A stretch of DNA of 64,000 nucleotides. It comes from Dirofilaria immitis. Its lineage: Eukaryota > Nematoda > Chromadorea > Rhabditida > Onchocercidae. Both the position numbers and the translations under genes were made by a program. A model generated the notes under the pieces. The model was given only the letters and a program-made list of their open reading frames with translations. It searched no databases and was not told the DNA's origin. Each line of letters begins with the position of its first letter. Within the stretch, counting starts at the first letter, position 1. Of this stretch, positions 24,301 through 36,900 are shown piece after piece. The stretch covers positions 6,388,501 to 6,452,500 of the forward strand of contig JAKNDB010000087.1 of the NCBI GenBank assembly GCA_024305405.1. Reading direction: 5' to 3'.

Positions 24301-27300
24301 TCCAATCAAAAAATTATTAATAAAATTATTTTTCATAGATCGCTTCTTGTTTCATTCCACAACTTAATAAAGTGAATTAAACACAGCAAAATGAATGAAA
24401 AATTATAATTTTAATGGTAACATTAAACTGTTACCAAAAATTTAATAGCTTATATGCTTCAATACTTTGTATATTTTATTATGCGGCTAACTGATTACCA
24501 AATACCATGTTCAGAACTAATCACAAAACTATAACTGAAACTGTATAATATCAATTTTTGATTTTTTTCCTTCTGACTTGCACTAGAAAAGCTTGTTCAT
24601 GGATTAAATATATAGTTGAAAAGACATTTCTTTAAATAAACTAACGATACTGATAATTTGCCATTTCTCTCTTTTTATATTTAGATTCAAATAAGAGAAT
24701 TAAATTATACGATAAATTCAAGAAGATTTCTCTTTCATGAATACTCCTTTCCTTTTTTCATTGTAAAATAGTTACAAGTCACATGGAGATTGTCAAATGA
24801 ATTCTACAAAGAACCCGAAATTTTACCTTTTTTACTATTAACTGACATCACTGTATTTGGTTATATATTAAGTGATGATGAACGCTTTTCAACTTTATCC
24901 ATTTACAAAATACATTTTGACAAAGATAACGAGAAAGTTGATGAAGGCTATAAAATTGAGATGAGAATTACAAACAAAAAAAAAATTAAATTTTTATATC
25001 ATATTGAAGGTAATCACAACATCTAATTATTCAAAAATATTCAAAAAAATGTAACACACAAACTTATTCTAATACATATTCAAATACTATTATGAATTGT
25101 CTCTTTTTGAAAGAACTATTTCCAGTTAGTCCGAACTTTGGCATATGCAGATAAAACAGACCAACCTGTCCAGGCGATATAGATCCAGTTTCAGCATAGC
25201 GATACAAAATTTTGATACACAACCATGCGAAACACGCAACTGTCGGCTGATATGACATGGTCTACAAGAGCTTTCAGAAATCTTTCATGTCTTTCAGTAC
25301 TAACAATGCAACAGAAAAGCAAGAAAATAAGCAGAAAATAAATCATTCATAAATTCAGTCATCTTTAAGTAGTACTTTATCTTTTGCAAATTTATAAAAA
25401 GTTTCTTTATGCTTAATCTTTGAGCGATCGCTTGTACAGCGAACATTCTTCATACAGATAAAAACTCAGGAAAAAACATTTACAAGTGAATAAAATAAAA
25501 AGACCACCCGTGAAACGTTGTTCTCTTAAATGCCAGAAAAGGTTAGAGAAAATATATAGCGCTCTCGAATTTAATGATCAAAAAAATGTCATTAAGGAAA
25601 AAGAATGAGGAGGGGTTATAAACGAAGAAAGTTACTAGATGTGTTGCAGTGCACAATTTGCTTTTTAGATAAATTTATTTTCAATAGAACTATTCAAACA
25701 TGGGTCATTTCAACAAAATGATACACTTGCTGCAACAGAAAGAAGAGGTCATTAAATTTTATCGTGTCTGTTTAACTCATTTCTTTCATTTATAATTTAT
25801 TAAACTTGTTTGTATAATTTACCACTTTTAGAATCTGATTTAATTCAAATACAACAAAAATGTCACGCTTGCCACAATTATATTAATAGAAAAAGTTGCG
25901 ATCATAAAAATTATTGAACATTCTGTCTATTGATTGAAGCTGTCAATCAACTTTGTAAGCATTGTTATCATGCAAGCAAACTGAATCTTTCAGAGAAATA
26001 ATTGATCATACTGGACTTGCTTAACTTTTATATTTCATAGAGGATTTAAATATATTATACTTATACTATTCCTTTTTGAATAATTTCTTACTTAATCATT
26101 TTCGATGATGTGTAAAAGACATGCTGAAAGTTTCTTTTCATATAATAATGCAGATATCAATGAATTCATGTAACGTTGTTTTATTGATGAATATATATAT
26201 AAATTCATTGTCATCTCATTTCAAGATTACAGAACTGAATTAAGATTCGTTGTTTTTATCTGCTTAACTTCATTTTGCATAGCAAAAAAAAATGAACGTT
26301 TCCTAAATTCTCATATCAATTATAGCGCCCCAAATCTATATTTGCGAAGCATGCAAAAAAATTTGATTCATGGATAATTGATCATCTAAATATGAAGTAA
26401 TAATAAGTCTACAACATTAGCAATGATAATGATATTGGTAGCGATAATGTTAATCACAGGGATTGTGATAAAACTGTGCTATAATAATGTGAATAAAAGA
26501 AATCAGACTTACTTCACACCATTGGTAGCCATTTCAACGATTTTCAACCGGATGTGTTGGGGCAAAGGTCGACCATTAATAAATACACCACCAAGTTGAT
26601 TCACTCGACCCTACAATCGTTATTTACTTTTGAACTACTTCTCATATCTAATAAAGTACTATTAAATTAAAAATAGAAAATAAAACTTAGAACATACTTA
26701 TGTTAAATAATTTAATAATTATTTAGGAATGCAGAAGAAATGAACTAAATGTTTGACAGTTATGATCATGAAAAAATTAATGACATCGAAGTGCTGTCAC
26801 TCAACATATGCTAAATATTTTTTTATAAGAAATAAGATGAAAGCTAAAGTTGCAATTTCTGTATATCATGAGATATTTCTTCTTCAGTTTATTGTTACTG
26901 GGAAAATTATTCCCTCATCATTTAAAAAGCGTTAAAAAGTAATAGATTTAAACAGAGGATTAAATTTATTATTCTGAAATAGAAAATCATTTAAAAGCGA
27001 ATATAAGTAAAATCACTAAAGAGCTAAATTTCATGGAATTAAAATAGTTTTCACAAATTTGACTATGTATAAAGATTTTCTTTAAAATTCAACAAATAAT
27101 TTTTTCCTGGAAAAATTTCTTTAAAAGAAAACGTCTTCTCATCTAAGCTTCTAATAAACTTTTTGAGTTTTTATCCTTTCCACCTTGATTCAGTTATAGT
27201 TATTCTGGATAGTAAGATGAATGTATAAGAAATTCTGAAGCCACAAATAAAAAACATTCAGAATTTCAACTAATTAAAGAAGAACAAATAATTTCACCTG

Positions 27301-27420
27301 TCCCATAAAATTAGCGAATGTAAAAGAATAATGGTTGGCTGCTAGCACTGCGGTATCATTAACAGTAGCAGTAGTATTGCTGATAGCAGTAGTAGTTGTA
27401 TTACCTGTGGTATATACCAT
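21340..27420 (-). CDS. Pax3/7-like paired-homeodomain transcription factor (Pax-A)
   Basis: DNA-binding regulator with a paired domain, octapeptide and homeodomain. Exons: 27420-27298 (start uncertain; an in-frame ATG also lies at 27474), 26610-26513, 25261-25166, 23550-23375, 23126-22942, 21900-21704 and 21450-21340, about 328 residues. The paired domain opens with [20 protein letters not shown], continues [17 protein letters not shown] and IGGNSRSRK. The Pax3/7-type octapeptide HSIDGILD is in exon 5. The homeodomain reads [19 protein letters not shown] and [11 protein letters not shown], with Ser at position 50 as in Pax proteins and Cys at 56 where Trp is usual. The stop is at 21342-21340. 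The frame breaks within the paired domain at the T run 25210-25213, between SHGCVSK and ILYRYAETG. One more T restores it. Pax-B lies upstream in the same direction. Confidence 0.88.
24772..25009 (+). CDS. Exon-like ORF nested antisense in a Pax-A intron
   Basis: An open frame of 79 codons follows an ATAG acceptor-like site at 24768-24771 and ends at a GTAATC donor-like site (25010), with the stop codon only at 25024-25026. The translation is protein-like, with varied charged and aromatic residues ([20 protein letters not shown], then [20 protein letters not shown]). It has no in-frame ATG near its start, which suits an internal exon. It lies between Pax-A exons 25261-25166 and 23550-23375, on the opposite strand. 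No family was recognised and no partner exon is certain. Confidence 0.3.
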
Positions 27421-27474
27421 TACTGTGTCGGTAGCACCAATGACAACGATAATAACAAAAACTTCAATAACCAA

Positions 27475-29819
27475 TTCACAACATTTAGCGATTATTTAAA
27501 AAAGGAATGATAATTTTAATGGTTTGATGTTCGGGGCGTCGGTTCTAAAGGTACGTAGGAGTGGGAGTGTTCTATGATCAAAATCATTTTTATGTATCCG
27601 AAAATATGAATGCTCATTGCTGGTGTGATTGCTACTATCATAATAGAACTTCGCTTCTTGTTTTGCATGTTATCATTTCTTTAACTTCCTCTTCCTCTTC
27701 TTCTTCCCTTATTTTTCTTATCCATCAATTCTGTTATGAATATCAACATCACAAGTTATCCTCTTCTTCAACGTCCTTCTCATTCCCATCGCTTTCTTCA
27801 GTGGTTTGTTTTATTGATGGGTGATAATTATACGCTGCCAGAATCTATCACAACATTATTAACCATCCAAAATGTATATTTGTTTAGTTTCTGCTCCGCC
27901 CTACATTAAGATCCTATGGTTGCAGTTCTGTTACCGAACATCCCAACCATAATATCATTAAGTACCGTATCAAACATAGGGCAACATTACATATTCTATG
28001 TCACCTTTATCAATCTCGTCATCATCACCATTATCGTATCTATTGTCATCATTACATTGTTGTAGATTGAATTTCACTGATGACAATATACATGAATAAA
28101 ACAGTCTGCAACAGGATTAAATTGTATTTGAGATTACAATTGTACCTGAAGACCTGAAATGATAATTTCGAGTGTTCAACATGATAGTGATAATATGGAA
28201 TCACAAACGAAATGTAAGGGACATGCACAAAATGAAACAAAGCTCAATTAAGGGAACAGTAGTATTTAAAGTTAGTTCTTAAGTAAATTTATCACATGAA
28301 ACAATTTTTAATATATTGTTAGTTTGCCTTTGCAAACCATACTAGCTATTTGACAATTGTTGAATGAATGAAAACATATCTTTAGAAATTTGTTGACCAA
28401 ATAGACTTGAAAATTGAAATTTTTAGCTAAATGAATATTTTTATATTAATTTAGCTTAAATTTCAAGAATTTGTAAAGTCTTTTGAATCTGTTTCTTGCT
28501 TGATTATAAATTTGGTACAGTAAGATTAAGATAGAACAGAAAATGTTACTGTAATTACAAGATTATATTATTGCATAGTTACAATAATAAATTAGTTCGA
28601 CAAGCTACTTTATTCTCATCTTCGAAATTAAAGAATCTTAGCTTACGATTTTCTGCAAAGACGTAAGAAGTGATATGACTAACCCTAAAGTATATTATTC
28701 GGATAGCGTGATCATGAATTAAACATCTTTTTCACTCATCAATAAATTAAATTAAATAATCGCGGCTTATACGATAGTACTGAAAAAACTCTGATATCCT
28801 ACGTATAGGTATTAATCTAAATGCTTCACATAATTTGGCTTCTTTCTTTCTTATCTATTTATTATTAAAATTTACTTCCAAACCTTCACTTTCGCTAATG
28901 ATCTGCTTGTTTCTCGGAATGCCGAATATTTGTTCATCTAAAGACACTAAATTCTCTTTTATTCCATTTTTTCAAAAATGAGATATTAACAAAAATTCAG
29001 GTGGAACGAAATCTCGAATTCGTTGTTAGCAAAATTATGTTCGGCAAAGGTTATAGTACAATCAATTTTATGCAGTTTATAATCAAATTATAGCCTAAAA
29101 TTAAACTTAAAGTAAAATAAAAGCTATAATATATCAATTGATTTTCAAATTTCAAAGCATTTCTATTTTTAAGCATAATTTTTAAATTAGAGCTGCATTT
29201 AATGCTTCAAGTTTTATTTGTCTGGTTTAATCAGATTTTTAAACTTTAATTTTTAATTTCCAATTCTATGGATTAGAATTGTTGTTTCGTTATATATAAG
29301 TTGCAGTGAAGAGGACAATTATGACAGCCTCACATTCATGAAGTATCATTTTGTGCCATTTCAACGATAGTTCATTCAACTTTATAAAATAATTTCAATT
29401 AGGAAAAATCTCTAAAAAAACTTCAGAACCTTATATTCCTAATACTTGCAGTAATTTAAGCAAGCTTCCTAGAAATTGATAATAAATGTTTACACAATTA
29501 GCATCTGGAATGAAATAAAAAAATATTTCGTACGATCAAAGCAAGTTGCTAATCCTATGGAATATATAATAATCTTGAATGTTGGCATCCTTTTATGATT
29601 TCAGTAATCATATAGTACGTAGTCTATAGAAATATAGTCAAGTAATTTATTCATTGAATATCATAGTTCATCATCTTTTATGCAGTAATAGCATTAATTA
29701 AGCGATACAATAACAATTCACTTCCTGGAAAAATATAATAATCCCTTAATCGTACATAACTTTATTGATTAATTATGAACTTTGCTTCACTCATTATGCT
29801 TTTTGCTTGTTTTTAATAG
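27475..29819. other. Region between Pax-A and a small plus-strand gene
   Basis: Contains Pax-A upstream sequence, simple TCT/TCC-rich runs around 27690-27790, and otherwise AT-rich DNA. It probably holds the missing 5' exons of the small plus-strand gene that ends at 30219, but I could not place them. Confidence 0.4.
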
Positions 29820-30219
29820 TGATTCGAATCTAATAAATAAATTTGGAGGAAATATGAAGAGTGATCGTATTTATCAGGCTAAGAAAGTTCTCGATGATAA
29901 CAAGCAATACATAAAATTCAGTAACACATTTCTTCTCAATTCGACGTTTTTATATTTCTTATATTTCTCTAGATCTAAATAAAATAGAAAAACAATAAAA
30001 ACAAGCATTTGTATTCTACGGCAACTTGCTTTTTTAGCTTATTTTAGATCTAGACACGATCATTTTTGAGATTTCGATAGATTTTCCGCAATAATTGTCA
30101 ATCAAATTAAATAGCTTCGTGATGATTTTTTTATTTCTTTATTTATTTTTTCCAATGGCAAATTAGAAAAATTTTTCTTTCGCATTTCAGATTCAAAATT
30201 ATGCTTAACGGATGAGTGA
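29820..30219 (+). CDS. Two 3' exons of a small unrecognised gene
   Basis: Exon 29820-29920 follows TTTTTAATAG and reads SNLINKFGGNMKSDRIYQAK and KVLDDNKQYIKF, a charged, probably helical segment. It ends at a GTAACA donor in phase 1. Exon 30191-30219 follows a strong acceptor (TTTCGCATTTCAG) and joins in phase as NSKLCLTDE before a TGA stop. The first exon begins in phase 2, so at least one upstream exon is missing. It stands between the two Pax genes on the opposite strand. The function is unknown. Confidence 0.4.
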
Positions 30220-30233
30220 CTGTGAAATGGAGG

Positions 30234-30502
30234 TATAGCGGTTTTTAAGTAAATTTAATATTATTTTCTTTTAATAAGTATAATAAAATAGAATCAAATA
30301 TATAATATTTAATTCTATTTCTTTTCTTTTCTGAACAAGTTAACCATATCAAGCAATCTTTTTTCCAGCTCAGCTCATAAATAAAATCTTTTTACTTACT
30401 CTTCCCTTCACTAATGGATATATTATCATATCTTCAAATCACAATTTCTTATTCCTATATATATGCCATATCGAATTAATTATAGCGGTTTTTAAGTAAA
30501 TT
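30234..30502 (+). repeat. 22-bp direct repeat, two copies
   Basis: Bases 30234-30255 and 30481-30502 are identical, starting TATAGCGGTTTTTAAG. The first copy is 14 bases after the stop of the small plus-strand gene, the second just before an AT run. The meaning is unknown. Confidence 0.75.
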
Positions 30503-30512
30503 CATATAGTAA

Positions 30513-30530
30513 ATATATATATATATATAT
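30513..30530. repeat. (AT)n microsatellite
   Basis: Nine AT units in a row. Confidence 0.9.
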
Positions 30531-31724
30531 CCAATTTATATATCCATATTTCAAATTTGATAAGTGAGTGCCACTCATCTGTTCTCTTTATTATCAGTCA
30601 TTTCAAAGTTAGATTAATAACGAAAGTTAGATTAATAAAGAACTCTCTGTTTGAAATCATTTCAAAATGAGATTAATAAAATGTGTAAAAAATAATAACT
30701 AATTTCAAGCAAATAGTTTTTTTTCATAAAAGACCCCATTCCCGACAAATTATCCGAACTATCTCAGATAATTATCAGAATAAAGGAATCGAGAGAGAAA
30801 CATGCGCAGTGAGCAAACAATCACCTAACTCATAAATTAATTGAGAATTTCTCAAAACATCCCCACGTCTTCTCTCCTTCTTTGGCTTACTATATCGTAG
30901 GTTGTTTCTGACGAGCTCATTATGCAAAGAACTCGTCCCAGAACGCGACAAAATTTTTCAATCTCCTATCAGAATTAATTAATTAAAACATAAATTAAAA
31001 GAGCAGTGACAATCTACAAAGCGATAATGGTTGAATAATGCGTGCTGCGGCGTCTATTGCTACAACTCCAACTGCATTTAGGATGGTTTTTTGCCAAACA
31101 AAATGAATTTTTCCTTCCCGCATCAAAAAATTGATATATAATTATGAAGTGTCGTTTTAATCGTTTTCAGACCGGCGGCACTTTTCGAATTTTCTGCTCA
31201 TAAAGAAAAATGAAAAAGTGGTAATTTTTTTCTGACCTTACAGTTTTCAACGATTTTTTGCCTTGATTTTGATGATTTGGAGTGTAAAAAATATTAGATG
31301 ATATAAAGAGAAGCCAACCACAATAACAAGGACAATTTGTTCAACTACACAAATACACATCACAGCCCTTTTGATTACATTAACTGTGCAGAGAAGAAAG
31401 CAATAATTGGTTTCAAATAAATTACACTTGAATATTTGATAAATTAATATGAGAAAAGCAGGGAACGACTCTTTTTATAAAGATTGATGACTGAACAGGA
31501 TAGAGTGGTTTCGATGAGATAGTGTTGCAGCTATCAGCATAAGATATTATCACTTAATCTTTTAATTGAACTTTATCAATTCTTCTTATACATCTCCTGA
31601 TATCTTTTCTTGAAAGAACTTCAGTTTTTAAATTTCTGGAAATATTTTGATTCGACTATTGACGAAAATAAATCTCCCAAGAAGTGTGGAAAAATCTCCT
31701 CTTTATCATGTAGGAATCTAAAAT

Positions 31725-31873
31725 AATGCTTATTTGTCGTCATTTGGAAACTATAAAACTATGTTAACGCTATTATGGAAAAATGATCATTAATTGGAAA
31801 CAATAATGCATATAGTAGCTGTATCTTTGACAATTTTTCGCCAATAGTTTCCAAATAACGACAGATAAGTATT
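31725..31873. mobile_element. Possible MITE-like inverted-repeat element
   Basis: The arms 31725-31753 and 31845-31873 are imperfect reverse complements of each other (shared core TTTGGAAACTAT/ATAGTTTCCAAA plus TTGTCGTCA/AACGACAG). They enclose about 90 bases with no coding capacity. The right arm is followed by a second copy of GACAGATAAGTA at 31880-31891. No clean target-site duplication was seen, so the mobile origin is an inference. Confidence 0.45.
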
Positions 31874-33926
31874 TTTTTTGACAGATAAGTAATATGCTTT
31901 ATTAAGCGTAAGACTATAATTTCGAATAGTAAACTTAATTATGTCTGATAAAATCAGTCCTCATTTATTAGAGCAATAAATTATACCTGAATTTGTTGAC
32001 TTAGAATACTTTAATGAAGAATTTGTCGGTGATGAAAATTGATCAAAGGTTTAGTTTTTTTTTTTTTTTTATATCGCCCTCTATCTGCGAATACAAATCT
32101 CATAATTAACATTGCTAACGTTCTATTCCTGAAAGAAAAGTCAAAGAGAGAAGTGTCTGTGGAAATTAGCGATATAAGCTATTGCAATCTCTATGATCTT
32201 TGGTAATATCATATTTAGACTCACGTATTTTATTTTAAGTTTTAAAAAATCGTTATGTAGATACTACACTTTATTAGTTGATCACTGAATTTCTCAGTTG
32301 CCAATTTATCCATTCTTTCATTCATATCCAGTTAGTCGGTTAATCAGTTAGTCAGCCATTAAGTTCATCGAAAATCCTTATCAATATTACAATCTTTCTG
32401 AGGTATGTGCGTGTGCAAACATCGATGGGTCATACGACAAGGTTACTCACACCTCCCACCTTAATATTCATTCCTGTCACTGTGATGTGCGAAATATAAT
32501 AATGGTATACATTCTAGTTGATCGTTATCACTTCTTCGCATTTTGTGGAAGATCAAGGCAAATATTAATTAATTCATCATCGAGCTCACAAAACCGCATA
32601 ATCCACTGAGTATCTGTGACATGATACACTTTTGTCGGAATAAATTCATAAAAATATGAATGAAAAAGAAATACGCAATAAGTAGTGTAAAGATATGAAA
32701 AACGCTAATGAAAATAGTTTTGAAAAATAGAAACTAAAAGATATTTCTTATATTATTGCTATTAAAATATCCTGAAAATTAATATGTTGAAATTTTGAAA
32801 ATCGATTTTTTCAGATATTGTTGTTTTCTCCATTTCACTAACGATCTATTCATATTTGATGAGGAAAGATTTTTCAACACCCAAATAAAGAATTATTAAG
32901 CCACTGCTATAAAAAATCCATATCAAAAATTAACAAATTATTAGAAGTTATATCCACCTTTTAAATAATCTTGCTTAAAAAAATCACAGCTAATCATTTT
33001 CAAATATCAGTTTGCCGCCGAATTTATGCACTGGTTGAATGCTTGTATTTTAAAAATTATATGCTGATGCCCTATATTCAGATTCCAAGCTTTGAGGATT
33101 CCGCTTATCATTGAAATGTGTTTGTATTACAACAAATAATGAGTGAATTAACAGGAATTTCTTTTGCACACTTCGTCCTTTATTTTATTTAATATATCCG
33201 TTTGAAAAAGAAATCTTTTGAATGTACAGGAAAATAATGGAAACTTTACCTTCCTGAAGATAGATAGCAGTTTTTAACTATTGCTTATAAACCTATTACT
33301 TGGCTATTTTACTTCTTTACTTCTTGTTGGATGCAGTAACAGGCTATACTTTGCGGACTGAATAAATAATAAAAAACGAATCTTTAAAGCAGCACTTATC
33401 GCATTACAAAGCCTATGTTCGTTCCATCTCAAACTGTTATTCATCACTTTCTAAGTCTGATCTACCATAAAATATTATATATTACCCCTTTTCAAGTGCA
33501 AAAGTTTTTATCTCGACTCATATATTTGGTGGAAGTGCAATATGCAGTCTTAAGCTTTTCAGCTTAGAAGAGAAATTCAAATTAAAAATGTAAAATTAAT
33601 TCAAGTAAGGAATAAAACTGTTCATCAAAAATTCGATAGATAATTGTATCACATAACAATAATATCATTTTCTTATGACCGTCACTTAGTGATAATGATG
33701 AAATGAATAGCTTCATATTTTACATCTGATGTACATCTAACACAGATCATACATAAAATATTTCCAATTTCATGTAACATTGAATATAAGAAAATACACA
33801 GCTTTGTTTTTCGTGAACTCTGCTCGCTTATAAAAATTTTTGAAAAAAAAGATTCCAAGCTGATTCAGAATTTTCATTTAAGAAAAAGAGTGAATGACAC
33901 TGTAGCTATGACTGAAATCATAATTG

Positions 33927-36900
33927 TTATATAGACGCATACTGTGGATAAAAAAGAATTGGTGCTGTCGATGGATCATGAAATTTCACTGGTGATGTTG
34001 GACTGACAGGATATGGCAGTAAATTCATTTGTGATGAAAATAGCGGCATAGTTTGAGACTGAAAAGCCATGATAGTAGTTTACTTTATAGGTATGACAAA
34101 CAGCTGGTGAAGTTAAAGATGATGCACTGCGGATGGAAGCATGAACTTTGATCGGGTAAAGTTATCAGCTTATAATGAATTTTTCCTTGCAAGAAATAAT
34201 TACAAAATCAAAGCATAGAATAATTCGACAACTTTGCGAATTAAAAGATAAACACTTTTAACTTCATTACAATAGAAAAGTTTAATTTCTAGGATATAAC
34301 TTGTTTTATAATATAAAAATATTTCAATATCTAAAAATGACTTAGTTTATAAACCTGTCGTATGGATGACCGAGGCACAAGAGACATGGAAGCAACGTTT
34401 TGAATCAGAAGTGAATTAGCACCCGTAAACGCAAAATTTTTTCGACAGCGTGCTCGTCGATTACTGAACCATGTCTAGAAATTAATGATTTATTTCTTAT
34501 TATTTAATAAGGAATTTCTAATTTATAAAATGACACTGAAAATTATAAAGTCTTGCATGCTGCAAAATTGATGTTGACCGTCCGTTTCAGAACATTTGAT
34601 GTTTACTATGAAGAAATATGAGCACTGAAGATTAAAAGATTTTCTTCAAAACTTAAATAATGAAATTATTGATTGATAATTAATTTTATGGTTTTGTTTA
34701 AACCGCTAATCGCTTTGAAAAATGTAACAAAAATATTCATGTACCATAATCTTGTCTTCACTAAGGTTTGTTTTCATTGCAATTCGTTCTCGTTCATTCT
34801 GATCAGGATAAGTATTCACATTAAATGCTGCTTCTAGAATTTCAAGCTGTTCACTGCTGAAACTTGTTCGATTTCGACGTATTCTTTCATTTTTTCCAGA
34901 ATTACCATCCTTCGATGTACTCCTTTCTTTCTTTTCTCCAACATTTTCTCCTTCCGAATAGCTTGCTTCAGATGTTTCTGGACTAATATCTTCAACTAAA
35001 TTTAAAATTTTTTCTAATTTATTTCCAACTCCATATTGCATAAGTTATGTATTGTGAACAATTTTTGAAGAATTTAAGAATTTAAAAATCTAAAAAAGAG
35101 AAAAGTGAATAACAATGTGAAAAAAAATTGTCAGATGGAAATAAGTGAAATTCATAAGTGAAATTAATTATCAAATAATGAAAGAAAAAAAACATTAAAA
35201 AGAATTGCCGCTGAAGCATTTATATATTCTCTAAAAATTTATTATTATAAAGTAGTTGATACGATATTTGAAAGTTGTAGTGAGAGTGTGGAAATGATCT
35301 GTCTATTCGAATACGGTAGAATGAGCATATATGTAAAAAGGCAAGCTACTGCACTGATCAAAGAAAACCGAATGAATAAAGCAAACTCATGCAAATAATT
35401 TTTAAACTACAATTTCGAGAACAAAAATAAGGAAAGAAAGATAAAATACAGGCGAAGACGAGAAGGTGACAAATAGATCCGTATTGAACTTTATAGCTCT
35501 TTAATTGCATTCCGTTTTAACTGCTTCATATTTTTCGAAGGTTTTAATCATTTATCTTATCGTTGAAGCATTGGAATAGAAATCTTAATAAGAAGTAATA
35601 ATATTAAGTCGTCGATGAGCAATAATGATCCTATTATCTTTCATATTATTATAAATCTGGAAGATCATGCTCAAATTTATATAGCTTCAGAAAGCATGTT
35701 GATTTATACAATAGCAAAAGTCCAAAAAATTTACCGGCCAAATAAGAAGTATAGGTAACAAATTATTTGAGCCGTAATTGATACAAGATGAAGTTGCCGA
35801 CTGTGCTCTATTTGTCAAGCACAAAAAGGAGATTACCTGTAGTGGTAGTACGATGATTAGGAAAGGAAGGTCTCGTGCCAACAAAGCAGAAGAATTGTTA
35901 ATAAGATTAGTTTGGTGAAGAGTACGAGTGATCCTTATTAATGCTCACTTCTATAGATATCAACAGATTGCACTTCCGATAATTATTTCTCTGCTACTTT
36001 GAACTCTTGCGATATACATATGTTTCGCATTTTGCATAAAATGGACCGATGTTTAATTTTTTATCCAACATCACCACTGCTATCAGCAGCACAACACAAC
36101 AGTAATATGACCAATAAAGGTAGTCCTCCTATTTAGACCATATTTAAGATTGAAAATGAAAAATGTATGTCTATTAGCATTAAATACTGTATTGTATATA
36201 ATGAACTTATTTCAATGTAAAGATAGATTTATTGATGAGTGCGTTAAAACTTTTGTAACAATAATTGTTTCAATTTGCAATTATCCAAAGATTTGTTCAT
36301 TTTTCATTTTCCTATCACATAACATTTCTTACTAATTTAATTCAATGAGATACATGAAGTCGATAGAGTAAATGAAGTTGCGTAATCGTATAATCGCTGC
36401 CCAGTATTTAGATGACAATCAATGACAAATTACTCATTCCATCTATCAAAGATGAAATTTGTCCTCATGCACACTTTTCTGTAACTAACATCAGAAACTC
36501 ATTCATTTTCGAAATTTTTAAAACGATCCTAACTGAGATTGAAGGGATGAATAATATGACTTTATTTATGTGCTATCTTATACTGCACTCACTGACTATG
36601 AAATAGTACAGAGATACATTAAGACGGAAGTACTTCATGCACCATCTCTAACCATTCGACCTCAAACGATGTGATTTATTATCTCACAAGATCAGAATCT
36701 TATCAAGAAAATTAATCAAAAATTTGGATAGTAAAAAGGTGATAAAGTATACAAAACGAAAAATAGCGTAGTATTGGAAGAAAATTGAAAGAATCTGCCA
36801 AAATATATGGCTGTCTCAAGAATACAATTTCCACCATACTTTTTTTCTTCCGTAATGTCAGTGCTCTTTTAGCATCTCTTAAAAGTTGATAAATCATTCT

